Source of the DNA: Flaviflagellibacter sp963786225
GTDB lineage: Bacteria > Pseudomonadota > Alphaproteobacteria > Rhizobiales > Methylopilaceae
Direction of reading: 5' to 3'
Assembly (NCBI GenBank): GCA_963786225.1
Contig: CAWAYQ010000024.1
Span: forward strand, 1-64,000
Length of the DNA stretch: 64,000 nt
Position 1 is the first letter of the stretch; every line of letters begins with the position of its first letter. Made by a program: the position numbers and the translations under genes. The notes beneath the pieces are model-generated. The model was not told the DNA's origin and did not search any database. It worked only from the letters and a program-made list of their open reading frames with translations. Below, in pieces: positions 29,105 to 36,599 of the stretch.

Positions 29105-29163
29105 CGGGCCTCACCGGGTCAGTCTAGGCTGAACAGTTTCGACCGACCTGAATCAAAGTGAGC

Positions 29164-29191
29164 AAGGGCGCTTCTGGCGCCCTTTTCTTTT
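29164..29191. terminator. terminator after Gly-rich copy 1
   Basis: The stem AAGGGCGC, loop TTCTG and GCGCCCTT are followed by a T-rich run that overlaps the last codon of the convergent ruvX. The equivalent element follows copy 2 at 30712. Confidence 0.85.
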
Positions 29192-29666
29192 AGCCCAGAA
29201 TTACCCGAAGCCGGTCCAGCGCGCCCTGAAGGATGAAGGCGGCGGCATGGCTGTCGATCACTTCCGCGCGGCGGGCGCGGCTGACGTCCTGCGCGATGAG
29301 TTCGCGCTCGACGGCGGCGGTGGACAGCCGCTCGTCCCACAGCGCAATGGGAAGCTCGGTCAGCCGCGAGAAGTTGCGGGCGAAGGCCCGGCTGGCCTGG
29401 GCGCGCGGACCTTCGCTGGCATCCATGTTGATCGGAAGACCGAGCACGAAAGCGGCGATTTTGCGCTCCGCGGCGAGGGCCAGAAGCTGCTGGGCTTCCT
29501 GAGTGAATTTTGTGCGGACGATCGTTTTCAACGGGGTCGCGACCCGGCGGTCCGCGTCGGTGACCGCGATGCCGATGGTCTTGGTGCCGAGATCGAGGCC
29601 GCACAGCGAGCCCCGCACGGGCAGGAGAGGCGCAAGCTCTTGGACGGAGACGATAGGCGCGGGCAT
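29190..29666 (-). CDS. ruvX: putative pre-16S rRNA nuclease RuvX/YqgF
   Basis: RNase H-fold nuclease implicated in 16S rRNA 5' maturation. The 158 residues begin MPAPIVSVQELAPLLP and contain the family motifs GLDLGTKTIGIAVTD near 24, VLGLPINMDASEGPRAQASRAF near 74, LWDERLSTAAVERELI near 108 and IDSHAAAFILQGALDR near the end. All acidic catalytic residues are present. This is the intact copy; a deleted copy lies at 30736. The stop overlaps the terminator of the convergent Gly-rich gene. Confidence 0.95.
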   Translation of the reverse strand: MPAPIVSVQELAPLLPVRGSLCGLDLGTKTIGIAVTDADRRVATPLKTIVRTKFTQEAQQLLALAAERKIAAFVLGLPINMDASEGPRAQASRAFARNFSRLTELPIALWDERLSTAAVERELIAQDVSRARRAEVIDSHAAAFILQGALDRLRVILG

Positions 29667-29747
29667 TTTGCGGGCGTAGCATGGTGTGCGGCCGGGAGGA
29701 ACTTTCCTTTCGGCACGAACGTTGCGCGGGATGGAATGAGGCGCATC

Positions 29748-30038
29748 ATGAACACCGCAAATCTGCAGCTTGAAGGTCTCTATGCCGCCGTGGCAGCCCT
29801 GATGAACAGCCTGCGCGACAAGGGCGTTCTGACGGCCGAGGAAATCGACGCCTGCCTGGCCGAAGCCGAGGCCGTCAATACAGCCGCTCGGCGGACGGAT
29901 CTGTCTCCCTCCAATTCCGAGGCCATCCGGTTTCCGTTCCGCTATCTGCGCGCGGCCAATGGCGCGGCGGCAGGAGGCAAGCCCAGGAGCTTCTTCGACA
30001 TCGCGACGGAAATCGGCATGACCAAGGACGCGGGATAG
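29748..30038 (+). CDS. conserved hypothetical protein (copy 1)
   Basis: A 96-residue protein starting MNTANLQLEGLYAAVAALMN. The N-terminal half is two amphipathic helices, with RDKGVLTAEEIDACLAEAEA; the C-terminal half holds IRFPFRYLRAANGA and SFFDIATEIGMTKDAG. I know similar small proteins beside ruvX in Hyphomicrobiales, but their function is unknown. It is divergent from ruvX. The product is identical over its full length to the copy at 31122, which shows that the duplication is recent or that conversion keeps the two alike. Confidence 0.8.
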   Translation: MNTANLQLEGLYAAVAALMNSLRDKGVLTAEEIDACLAEAEAVNTAARRTDLSPSNSEAIRFPFRYLRAANGAAAGGKPRSFFDIATEIGMTKDAG

Positions 30039-30039
30039 G

Positions 30040-30100
30040 CCGGTCTATTTCGGCTTCACGCATGGCGGAAGCCGCCAGGCGGATGGATCGCCTTCGATCG
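30040..30100 (-). pseudogene. 3' fragment of exported-protein gene
   Basis: About 60 bases matching, with small changes, the 3' end of the gene at 31419 (the part encoding the C-terminal GGFRLTVKPK). No gene body is attached; the sequence then jumps into the copy 2 leader. It is the scar left by the tandem duplication. Confidence 0.75.
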
Positions 30101-30177
30101 GGGTTGGGAACCGGGCGCAACCCTGGGTCGTTGGTATCGTCAGCCGGAATCTCGCCGGCATCGGGAGGATCCCGCAT

Positions 30178-30690
30178 ATGCCCATTCTCAGTCACATGCG
30201 TATCACTGCTGCCGCTCTCGCGCTCGCCGTCGGACTGACGGGAGCCGCCCAAGCGGAGCCTTTCAACATCTTTTCCGTTTCGAAAGCTGCGGAAAAGGCG
30301 GACGGCGCACCTCAGCTTGATCAGGTCCAGTACCGCGGTCGCGGCGGATTTCGCGGCGGCGGTTTTCGCGGTGGATATCGCGGTGGATATCGCGGTGGAT
30401 ATCGCGGCGGATACTACGGTCGTCGCGGGGTGGGGTTCGGTGTCGGCACCGGCGTGCTTGCAGGAGCAGCCATCGCCGGCAATCGATATTATTGCGACCC
30501 GTATGACAGTTATTGTGGGGGCTACGGCTATGGTGGATATCGTGGGGCAGGCTATTACGGCGGGCGAGGCGTTTACGGTGGGAGAGCCTATTACGGCGGG
30601 CGAGGCGTTTACGGCCGAGGCGTCGCCTACCGCGGCTTCCGCGGCGGCTATGGTGGTCGGAGGGTCGGTAATTATCGCCGTTATCGGTGA
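30178..30690 (+). CDS. Gly/Tyr/Arg-rich secreted protein, copy 2
   Basis: A 170-residue protein with a signal peptide (ITAAALALAVGLTGAAQA, cleavage expected near residue 24), a short polar stretch (EPFNIFSVSKAAEKADG), FRGGYRGGY repeats, a hydrophobic patch with two cysteines (AGAAIAGNRYYCDPYDSYC), then YYGGRGVYGGR repeats and a basic end RRVGNYRRYR. Such low-complexity exported proteins are common in Hyphomicrobiales and may be cell-surface or stress related; the role is unknown. A GGGAGG site precedes the ATG, and a terminator follows at 30712. This is the only copy with an unbroken frame. Confidence 0.8.
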   Translation: MPILSHMRITAAALALAVGLTGAAQAEPFNIFSVSKAAEKADGAPQLDQVQYRGRGGFRGGGFRGGYRGGYRGGYRGGYYGRRGVGFGVGTGVLAGAAIAGNRYYCDPYDSYCGGYGYGGYRGAGYYGGRGVYGGRAYYGGRGVYGRGVAYRGFRGGYGGRRVGNYRRYR

Positions 30691-30711
30691 ACCGACCTGA
30701 ATTAAGGTGAG

Positions 30712-30737
30712 AAAGGGCGCTTCTGCGCCCTTTTTTT
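30712..30737. terminator. terminator after Gly-rich copy 2
   Basis: The stem AAAGGGCGC, loop TTCT and GCGCCCTTT are followed by a run of T. It is the counterpart of the hairpin at 29164, with a shorter loop and a better T tract. Confidence 0.88.
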
Positions 30738-31040
30738 AGCCCAGAATTACCCAAAGCCGATCCAGCGCGCCCTGAAGGATGAAGGCGGCGGCATGGCTGT
30801 CGATCACTTCCGCGCGGCGGGCGCGGCTGACATCTTGCGCTCCGCGGCGAGGGCCAGGAACTGCTGAGCTTCCTGAGTGAATTTTGTGCGGACGAGCGTT
30901 TTCAGCGGGGTCGCGACCCGGCGGTCCGCGTCGGTGACCGCGATGCCGATGGTCTTGGTGCCGAGATCGAGGCCGCACAGGGAGCCCCGCACGGGCAGGA
31001 GAGGCACAAGCTCTTGGATGGAGACGATAGGCGCGGGCAT
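30736..31040 (-). pseudogene. ruvX copy 2 with internal deletion
   Basis: The start MPAPIVSIQELVPLLP and the first motif GLDLGTKTIGIAVTD match ruvX copy 1. After LALAAERK the sequence jumps to DVSRARRAEVIDSHAAAF, out of frame. Compared with copy 1, 172 bases (copy 1 coordinates about 29290-29461) are missing between two TGCGC repeats. The loss removes the middle motifs and two of the catalytic regions, and the frame is broken, so this copy cannot make a working enzyme. Confidence 0.88.
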
Positions 31041-31121
31041 TTTGCGGGCGTAGCATGGTGTGCGGCCGGGAGGAACTTTCCTTTCGGCACGAACGTTGCG
31101 CGGGATGGAATGAGGCACATC

Positions 31122-31412
31122 ATGAACACCGCAAATCTGCAGCTTGAAGGTCTCTATGCTGCCGTGGCAGCCCTGATGAACAGCCTGCGCGACAAGGGCG
31201 TTCTGACGGCCGAGGAAATCGACGCCTGCCTGGCCGAAGCCGAGGCCGTCAATACAGCCGCGCGGCGGACGGATCTGTCTCCCTCCAATTCCGAGGCCAT
31301 CCGGTTTCCGTTCCGCTATCTGCGCGCGGCCAATGGCGCGGCGGCAGGAGGCAAGCCCAGGAGCTTCTTCGACATCGCGACGGAAATCGGCATGACCAAG
31401 GACGCGGGATAG
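31122..31412 (+). CDS. conserved hypothetical protein (copy 2)
   Basis: It encodes exactly the same 96 residues as the gene at 29748 (MNTANLQLEGLYAAVAALMN to IATEIGMTKDAG). The upstream region, including the overlap with the divergent ruvX start, is also nearly the same. The stop is 7 bases from the end of the convergent exported-protein gene. Function unknown. Confidence 0.8.
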   Translation: MNTANLQLEGLYAAVAALMNSLRDKGVLTAEEIDACLAEAEAVNTAARRTDLSPSNSEAIRFPFRYLRAANGAAAGGKPRSFFDIATEIGMTKDAG

Positions 31413-31418
31413 GCCGGT

Positions 31419-32201
31419 CTATTTCGGCTTCACGGTGAGGCGGAAGCCGCCCCAGGCGGATGGGTCGCCTTCGAGCGGCAGGCTGTAGGCGGCGTCGGCG
31501 CTGACGCTGCCGACGAAATCGCTGGTGCCGAGGCGACCGAGATCGGATTTCGCCGAGACCTTCGGCTCGAGCGCGAGCGAGCCCTGCGGCGCGTTGAAAT
31601 CGGAGACGCCGATGCGCGGCGCGATTTCGGCGCCGAACTGCGTGTTGTCGTCGGGCTTCATGACGCCCCGCAAACCCGCGAAGCCGGACATATTCTCGGA
31701 CGCGCCTTCCGGATTAAAAGTGCCGCCAGTCGCGCCGCCGAAGAACAGGCCCGAATTTTGGGACGCGTGTTCGGCCCTCAGTTCCCAGTTCAGGTCCGTC
31801 TCGGTCGACGATCCCGGCTGCACCATTTCGGTGAACAACTGAACCGGTGTGTCCGCTCCGCTGAGGCGGACGCCGACCCCCCGATCTTCCGGAGCGTCGA
31901 AGGGATTTTGGCTGCGGGCTCTTGCTGTCGGTGCAAGACCGCGGCCGATGACTTCCGGGACGATAGGCCGGGACACCGGCGAGGACCGGAGCACCGGACG
32001 GCCGGAGCCGTTGGTCTCAACGGGCCGGGACATGGCGTCGCGATAGCCGTCCGCAAAACCCAGGCAGAGTTGGGCAAGCTCGGCGGGAAGGTCTTTCTGA
32101 TCGCAGTTGAATTCGGGCTCGGCGGCCTGCTCGGCGTCCTGCGCCATAACGGGCGACGCGAATGCGATGGCGACCGCAGCGATCAGCCGGGTAGGGAGCA
32201 T
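31419..32201 (-). CDS. exported protein of unknown function
   Basis: From ATG 32201 there is a clear signal peptide (MLPTRLIAAVAIAFASPVMA), then EFNCDQKDLPAELAQLCLGFADG with two cysteines, a Pro/Arg-rich linker, and a C-terminal region rich in alternating polar and hydrophobic residues ending GGFRLTVKPK. The total is 260 residues. I recognise no family; the tail could be a beta-rich or outer-membrane-like fold. The 3' end is part of the neighbouring duplication (see 30040). It is divergent from the response-regulator fragment at about 32270. Confidence 0.7.
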   Translation of the reverse strand: MLPTRLIAAVAIAFASPVMAQDAEQAAEPEFNCDQKDLPAELAQLCLGFADGYRDAMSRPVETNGSGRPVLRSSPVSRPIVPEVIGRGLAPTARARSQNPFDAPEDRGVGVRLSGADTPVQLFTEMVQPGSSTETDLNWELRAEHASQNSGLFFGGATGGTFNPEGASENMSGFAGLRGVMKPDDNTQFGAEIAPRIGVSDFNAPQGSLALEPKVSAKSDLGRLGTSDFVGSVSADAAYSLPLEGDPSAWGGFRLTVKPK

Positions 32202-32269
32202 GCGCACTCCGATATTAATCGAGCCGCCCCCGCAGCAGAGCAAGTGTACGATTTCGGCTGAATCACTCA

Positions 32270-32550
32270 ACCGCGTAAAGCGGTTGACTGCATTGCGCGA
32301 GGCGCTTCTGTTCAGCGATGTCGTGATGCCGCGCGGCATGAACGGGATCGAATTGGCGCGCGAGGCGCGCAATCTCAGGCCGGAAATCAAGATCGTCCTG
32401 GCGTCGGGCTATCCGCTGCCGGCTATGGAAAAATCGGCGCTGACGCTCGGCGACACGGCGTTTGTCGCAAAGCCCTATCGCTGGAGCGAAGTGGTTGAGC
32501 GCCTGCGCACGCTCGATGCCGGATCCCGTGAAAGAGAATTGGCGGTTTAA
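32270..32550 (+). pseudogene. response-regulator receiver fragment
   Basis: The C-terminal two thirds of a receiver domain: LLFSDVVMPRGMNGIELAREA holds the phospho-acceptor Asp, followed by IKIVLASGYP and VAKPYRWSEVVERL with the conserved Lys. The N-terminal strand with the acidic pocket is absent; upstream sequence belongs to another gene region. No good start or ribosome site is seen. It resembles the tail of a hybrid sensor kinase (MPRGMNG type) and is best read as a gene remnant. Its stop overlaps the next convergent gene by four bases. Confidence 0.7.
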
Positions 32551-32795
32551 GCCCGGACTTTCACTTTGGGCTCCTTGGCGCCGACGCGGATGAGCTTCGC
32601 GATGGCGAGCGGGGCCTGGCCGGATTTTTCCGCAATCTCGCGATCCTGTTCCTCGATCACGGTGCGCGCCGGTTCGTCGCCGTCGAGCCCGCCAAGAATG
32701 TCGGCCGGAACGCGGCGGTTCGACCGCTGGGAACCGTCCTCGTAGAAGACGTTGAACAGCACATATTCGCTCTTCGAGCCGGGTTTCTTGGCCAT
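32547..32795 (-). CDS. small conserved hypothetical protein
   Basis: An 82-residue protein starting at ATG 32795 with MAKKPGSKSEYVLFNVFYEDGS, followed by RRVPADILGGLDGDEPARTVIEEQDREIAEKSG. The charged, well-ordered pattern looks like a real conserved protein, and I know similar sequences in Hyphomicrobiales, but it has no assigned function. No signal peptide or transmembrane segment. The frame is open upstream to 32990 but that part looks random. Confidence 0.75.
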   Translation of the reverse strand: MAKKPGSKSEYVLFNVFYEDGSQRSNRRVPADILGGLDGDEPARTVIEEQDREIAEKSGQAPLAIAKLIRVGAKEPKVKVRA

Positions 32796-33026
32796 CTCGA
32801 CGGTCCTTGGATAGCAGCGCGGGGATACCGCGCGGATGTTCGCGGGGGTGCCGCTTATGTAAGGGAGATGGGCTCGGAATGCGAGGGGCACCCAAGCGCA
32901 CGCCAAACGCGGGCTTCCCCTTGAGGAGAATGTCCGGGAGGCCATGAACAGGCCGTGCATCCAGTGGACAGCGCTCCTGCGAGGAGCCATAACGCCTCAT
33001 TCTCGCACGCTTCGGAGCACCCGCCC

Positions 33027-33422
33027 GTGAAGACCTTCCTGACGCAGTTTTTCACCTGGTGGAATGGCCAGACGCTCGGCACGCGGTTCTTCACCTGGCG
33101 CAAGGGCACTTTCGTCGGCGAGGACGAGTTCGGGAACAAGTACTACCAGGCCAATGTGCCGCCGCTCGGCGACCGGCGCTGGGTGGTCTACAACGGCTAT
33201 GTCGAGGCGAGCGCCATTCCGACCGGCTGGCATGGCTGGATGCACCACACGGTCGATATGCCGCCCTCGCAGGAGGATTATCGCGCGCCGGACTGGCAGC
33301 TGCCGCACCGCTCGAACCAGACCGGGACCTCCGGCGCCTATCGCCCCAAGGGTTCGACTGCCGGTCACGGCCGCCGCGCCAGGACGACCGGCGATTACGA
33401 AGCCTGGACGCCGGGGAACTGA
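33027..33422 (+). CDS. NADH:ubiquinone oxidoreductase subunit NDUFA12
   Basis: Accessory subunit of respiratory complex I, shared by alphaproteobacteria and mitochondria. The 131 residues begin MKTFLTQFFTWWNGQTLGTR (GTG start at 33027) and contain GEDEFGNKYYQ, RRWVVYNGYVEASAIPTGWHGWMHH and the basic tail. These match the family over its length. It lies upstream of the DUF2155 gene (73-base gap), a pairing I know from this order. Confidence 0.95.
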   Translation: MKTFLTQFFTWWNGQTLGTRFFTWRKGTFVGEDEFGNKYYQANVPPLGDRRWVVYNGYVEASAIPTGWHGWMHHTVDMPPSQEDYRAPDWQLPHRSNQTGTSGAYRPKGSTAGHGRRARTTGDYEAWTPGN

Positions 33423-33495
33423 TCCTCGCCGTGCGCCTCGCGCGTGCCATATTCGGAAGCAATCTCTTCGCGTCCGCTCGCCCAAGGCCCTTCCT

Positions 33496-33990
33496 GTGAT
33501 TTTCCGTTTACGCCCGGTCGCGATTCTTGCCGGACTTGCCGTGTTCGCGGCCGGTTCGGCCTTCGGCCAGCAGGTGCAGCGGATCCCGCCGCCACCGGCA
33601 GCGCCCGGCGCCGCTCCGGCCGAACCGGCCGCGCCGCAGCCGGAGCGCATCGCCAATCCGATCGCGGAGTTCTCCGGCCTCGACAAGGTGACAGGGCGCA
33701 TTTTCGCGTTCGAGGTGAAGGTGGACGAGACCGTGCAGTTCGGCGCGCTGCAGGTGACGCCGCGCGTCTGCTATACGCGCCCGCCGACCGAACAGCCGGA
33801 AACCATTGCCTTTGTCGAGGTCGACGAGATCACGCTGCAGAGCGAGCAGAAGCGCATCTTCGCCGGATGGATGTTCGCCGACAGCCCCGGCCTCAATGCC
33901 GTCGAGCACCCGATCTACGATGTGTGGGTGACGAACTGCAAAGGCGGCGAGCGGCGCGAAGCTCCGGAAGGTCCGAAGCTCGGCGAGTAA
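33496..33990 (+). CDS. DUF2155 domain-containing exported protein
   Basis: A 164-residue protein from GTG 33496 with a signal peptide (PVAILAGLAVFAAGSAFG), a Pro/Ala linker, and the DUF2155 domain from about residue 60. It includes LDKVTGRIFAFEVKVDET, LQVTPRVCYTRP, IFAGWMFADSPGLNAVEHP and YDVWVTNC. The two cysteines may form a disulfide. Function is unknown. The stop is 3 bases from the aat end on the other strand. Confidence 0.9.
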   Translation: MIFRLRPVAILAGLAVFAAGSAFGQQVQRIPPPPAAPGAAPAEPAAPQPERIANPIAEFSGLDKVTGRIFAFEVKVDETVQFGALQVTPRVCYTRPPTEQPETIAFVEVDEITLQSEQKRIFAGWMFADSPGLNAVEHPIYDVWVTNCKGGERREAPEGPKLGE

Positions 33991-33993
33991 AGA

Positions 33994-34707
33994 TTACTTG
34001 CGCCGCAATTCCGCTTTTCCATCCGCCTGAAATCTATCACCTGCGAGCGCCGCGAGGGCATCCGCGCCGCTGACCCGCAGGTCTTTCGGCCAGGCGAAAA
34101 AGTCGCCGCTTTCGGCAAGCGCGCTTTCCAGAAGCGTGTGATAGGCGCGGCGGGAAACGTCGACCGCGCCGAAGGTCTTAAGATGGTCGGTGACGAACTG
34201 GGTGTCGAGCAGGCGAAAGCCGCCCTTCACGAGGCGGGCGGCGAGATGAACCAGCGCGACTTTCGATGCGTCGCGCGCCGTATGGAACATGCTCTCGCCG
34301 AAGAAGGCGCCGCCGAGGCGTACGCCGTACAGGCCGCCGACGAGTTTTTCGTTGTCGTAGGCTTCGACCGTGTGGCAATGACCGATGCCGTAAAGCTCTG
34401 TGTACAGACGGCGGATACGCTTGTTGATCCACGTCTTGCGGCGGCCGGGGCCGGGGGTCGCGCAGCCGGCCAGGACGGCCTCGAAATCGTGGTCCACGCG
34501 GATATCGAACTGATCCGAACGAACGGTGCGGGCGAGACGCGACGATACGTGGAACTTGTCGAGCGGAATGACGCCGCGCCGGTCCGGCTCGATCCAGTAG
34601 AGGCCGGGATCGTTCGCGCTCTCGGCCATCGGAAAGATGCCGCAGGCATAGGCCTTCAGCAGCACCTCCGGCGTGATCTCGACCAGGACATCGTTGATGC
34701 GTGTCAT
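33994..34707 (-). CDS. aat: leucyl/phenylalanyl-tRNA-protein transferase (C-terminal part of fused frame)
   Basis: Adds Leu or Phe to N-terminal Lys/Arg of proteins, creating N-degrons read by ClpS. From ATG 34707 the 237 residues show the family blocks LLKAYACGIFPMA, WIEPDRRGVIPLD, YGIGHCHTVEAYDNEKLVGG, GGAFFGESMFH and LLDTQFVTDHLKTFGAVDVSR. It is complete and could be translated alone, but the preceding bases are pyrimidine-rich (CTCCTCCCC) with no ribosome site, and the frame is open back through accC. It ends convergently with DUF2155. Confidence 0.9.
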   Translation of the reverse strand: MTRINDVLVEITPEVLLKAYACGIFPMAESANDPGLYWIEPDRRGVIPLDKFHVSSRLARTVRSDQFDIRVDHDFEAVLAGCATPGPGRRKTWINKRIRRLYTELYGIGHCHTVEAYDNEKLVGGLYGVRLGGAFFGESMFHTARDASKVALVHLAARLVKGGFRLLDTQFVTDHLKTFGAVDVSRRAYHTLLESALAESGDFFAWPKDLRVSGADALAALAGDRFQADGKAELRRK

Positions 34708-36108
34708 GGGGAGGAGTTTAAGCGGTTTTCGCTTTGCTGCGAAGCGGGAGCTTACTGTCTCGTCCATCATGCCTTCGGCAAGGCGCTTTTCCAGCCAGTG
34801 GATGTCGTAGCGGCCGTCCTGCATGTCCGGGTCGCGGACGAGGGTGCGGAACAGCGGCAAAGTCGTCTCGATGCCGTCGACCACGAACTCGTCGAGCGCA
34901 CGGCGCAGGCGCATCAGGCATTCGGTGCGCGTCTTGCCATGGACGATGAGCTTGCCCGCGAGCGAATTGTAATAGGGCGGGATGGTGTAGCCCTGATAGG
35001 CGTGTGAATCGACGCGGACGCCCAGACCGCCGGGCACGTGCCATTGCGTGATCTTGCCGGGCGACGGGCGGAAGGTGCCAGGGTTTTCCGCGTTCACCCG
35101 GCATTCGATGGCATGACCGTTGAGTTTCACATCCTCCTGCGAGAACGAAAGTTCGGCGCCGCCGGCGATGCGGATCTGCTCGTTGACGAGATCGATGCCG
35201 GTGATCATTTCGGTGACCGGATGCTCGACCTGGATGCGGGTGTTCATTTCGATGAAATAAAACTCGCCGTTCTCGTACAGGAACTCGATCGTGCCGACGC
35301 CGAGATAGCCGAGATCGGCCATGGCTTTCGCGCAGGTCTCGCCGATGCGCTCACGCTCTTCGGCGTTGAGGGCGGGCGAGGGGGCTTCCTCCCAGACTTT
35401 CTGATGGCGGCGCTGCAGCGAGCAGTCGCGTTCGCCGAGATGAACGGCCTTGCCGCGTCCGTCGCCGATGATCTGGACTTCGATGTGACGCGGCTTCTGT
35501 AGGTACTTTTCGATATAGACGGCGTCGTCGCCGAACGCGGCTTTCGCCTCGGAGCGCGCGGTTGAGAGAGCGACCGACATATCGTGCTCGCCAAGCGCGA
35601 CTTTCATGCCGCGCCCACCACCGCCGGCCGCGGCCTTGATGATGACGGGGAAACCGATCTCGCGGGCGATGCGGAGCGCCTCGGCGTCTTCCGTCACGCC
35701 GCCCTCGGAACCCGGAACAACCGGAATGCCGAGGCGCTTTGCGGTCTGCTTGGCGGCGATCTTGTCGCCCATGACGCGGATGTGCTCGGCTTTCGGGCCG
35801 ATGAAGACAATCTCGTGCTCGTCTAGAATTTCGGCGAAGCGGGCGTTCTCCGACAGGAATCCGTAGCCGGGATGTACGGCGTCGGCGCCGGTGATCTCGC
35901 AGGCAGCGAGAAGCTGTGAGACATTGAGATAGCTGTCGCGCGCGGCGGGCGGGCCGATGCAGACCGCTTCGTCCGCGAGCTTGACGTGCATCGAGTCGCT
36001 GTCGGCGGTGGAGTGGACCGCGACGGTCGCGATGCCCAGCTCCTTGCAGGCGCGGAGAACCCGGAGCGCGATCTCGCCGCGATTGGCGATGAGAACCTTG
36101 TCGAACAT
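33994..36108 (-). CDS. accC: biotin carboxylase AccC fused in frame to Aat
   Basis: Residues 1-447 are a complete acetyl-CoA carboxylase biotin carboxylase: KVLIANRGEIALRVLRAC at the start, HPGYGFLSENARFAEI, KAAAGGGGRGMK (ATP grasp), EFLYENGEFYFIEMNTRIQVEHPVTE with catalytic residues, and HWLEKRLAEG at the usual end. No stop follows; the frame continues through about 20 residues into Aat at Met468. Normally these are two genes. Either a real gene fusion or a lost stop caused by a base change explains this. The gene follows accB by 2 bases. The aat start has no Shine-Dalgarno of its own. Confidence 0.9.
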   Translation of the reverse strand: MFDKVLIANRGEIALRVLRACKELGIATVAVHSTADSDSMHVKLADEAVCIGPPAARDSYLNVSQLLAACEITGADAVHPGYGFLSENARFAEILDEHEIVFIGPKAEHIRVMGDKIAAKQTAKRLGIPVVPGSEGGVTEDAEALRIAREIGFPVIIKAAAGGGGRGMKVALGEHDMSVALSTARSEAKAAFGDDAVYIEKYLQKPRHIEVQIIGDGRGKAVHLGERDCSLQRRHQKVWEEAPSPALNAEERERIGETCAKAMADLGYLGVGTIEFLYENGEFYFIEMNTRIQVEHPVTEMITGIDLVNEQIRIAGGAELSFSQEDVKLNGHAIECRVNAENPGTFRPSPGKITQWHVPGGLGVRVDSHAYQGYTIPPYYNSLAGKLIVHGKTRTECLMRLRRALDEFVVDGIETTLPLFRTLVRDPDMQDGRYDIHWLEKRLAEGMMDETVSSRFAAKRKPLKLLPMTRINDVLVEITPEVLLKAYACGIFPMAESANDPGLYWIEPDRRGVIPLDKFHVSSRLARTVRSDQFDIRVDHDFEAVLAGCATPGPGRRKTWINKRIRRLYTELYGIGHCHTVEAYDNEKLVGGLYGVRLGGAFFGESMFHTARDASKVALVHLAARLVKGGFRLLDTQFVTDHLKTFGAVDVSRRAYHTLLESALAESGDFFAWPKDLRVSGADALAALAGDRFQADGKAELRRK

Positions 36109-36110
36109 CG

Positions 36111-36575
36111 TTACTCGACGATCATGAGGGGCTGGCCGAACTCGACCGGCTGGCTGTCCTCGATGAGAATTTCCTTCACCTTTCCGGCTTTCGGCGCCGG
36201 AATGGCGTTCATTGTCTTCATCGCCTCGATGATGATGAGAGTCTGGCCCTGACGGACGTCCTGGCCGACTTCGACGAACACTTTGGCGCCGGGCTCCGGA
36301 GAACGATAGGCCGTGCCGACCATGGGCGACAGAACCACACCGACGGCCTTGGATTTGTCCGCGGGCGCGGCGGCGGCAACGGCGGCGGGCGCCGAAGACA
36401 CGGGCGTGCTGTTGTAGACCGGAGCGCTGACCGTGATGCCGCGCGCGACGCGGACCTTGAGGCCCGCGCTTTCGATTTCGATCTCGGAGAGGTCGGTTTC
36501 CTTGAGGAGCTTGGCGAGATCGCGGATCAGATCGTGGTCGATGCCGCTATCGGTGCGTTTAACGTCCTTGGCCAT
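36111..36575 (-). CDS. accB: acetyl-CoA carboxylase biotin carboxyl carrier protein
   Basis: Carries biotin between the carboxylase and transferase active sites of acetyl-CoA carboxylase. The 154 residues have an N-terminal region, a Ser/Pro/Ala linker (about 50-75), and a biotinyl domain with the modified lysine in IIEAMKTMNAIPA. The end, PVEFGQPLMIVE, is canonical. It lies between aroQ (24 bases) and accC (2 bases), the standard aroQ-accB-accC order of alphaproteobacteria. Confidence 0.96.
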   Translation of the reverse strand: MAKDVKRTDSGIDHDLIRDLAKLLKETDLSEIEIESAGLKVRVARGITVSAPVYNSTPVSSAPAAVAAAAPADKSKAVGVVLSPMVGTAYRSPEPGAKVFVEVGQDVRQGQTLIIIEAMKTMNAIPAPKAGKVKEILIEDSQPVEFGQPLMIVE

Positions 36576-36599
36576 ATTCTCTTCTTCTCCCGAAGGGCG

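Larger units (their letters stand above)
28369..30100. repeat. tandem duplication, copy 1
   Basis: The first of two adjacent direct copies. It contains, in order, the Gly-rich gene leader and gene, a terminator, ruvX on the minus strand, a small plus-strand gene, and a short fragment matching the 3' end of the exported-protein gene that follows copy 2. Its left edge begins at the phrase GGTTGGGAACCGGGCGCAACC, with the same phrase restarting at 30101. The fragment at its right end shows that the duplicated unit once extended into the next gene. Confidence 0.85.
30101..31476. repeat. tandem duplication, copy 2
   Basis: The second direct copy. It repeats the leader, Gly-rich gene, terminator, ruvX (deleted), small gene, and the 3' end of the exported-protein gene, which here is attached to its full gene. 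It is shorter than copy 1, mainly because of a 172-base loss in ruvX and fewer Gly-rich repeats. The right limit is set where the match to the copy 1 scar ends. Confidence 0.85.

Noticed and set aside
32107..32270. Extending the receiver-domain fragment to an upstream ATG at 32107
   Set aside because: The added part is antisense to the signal peptide of the exported protein and shows no receiver features.
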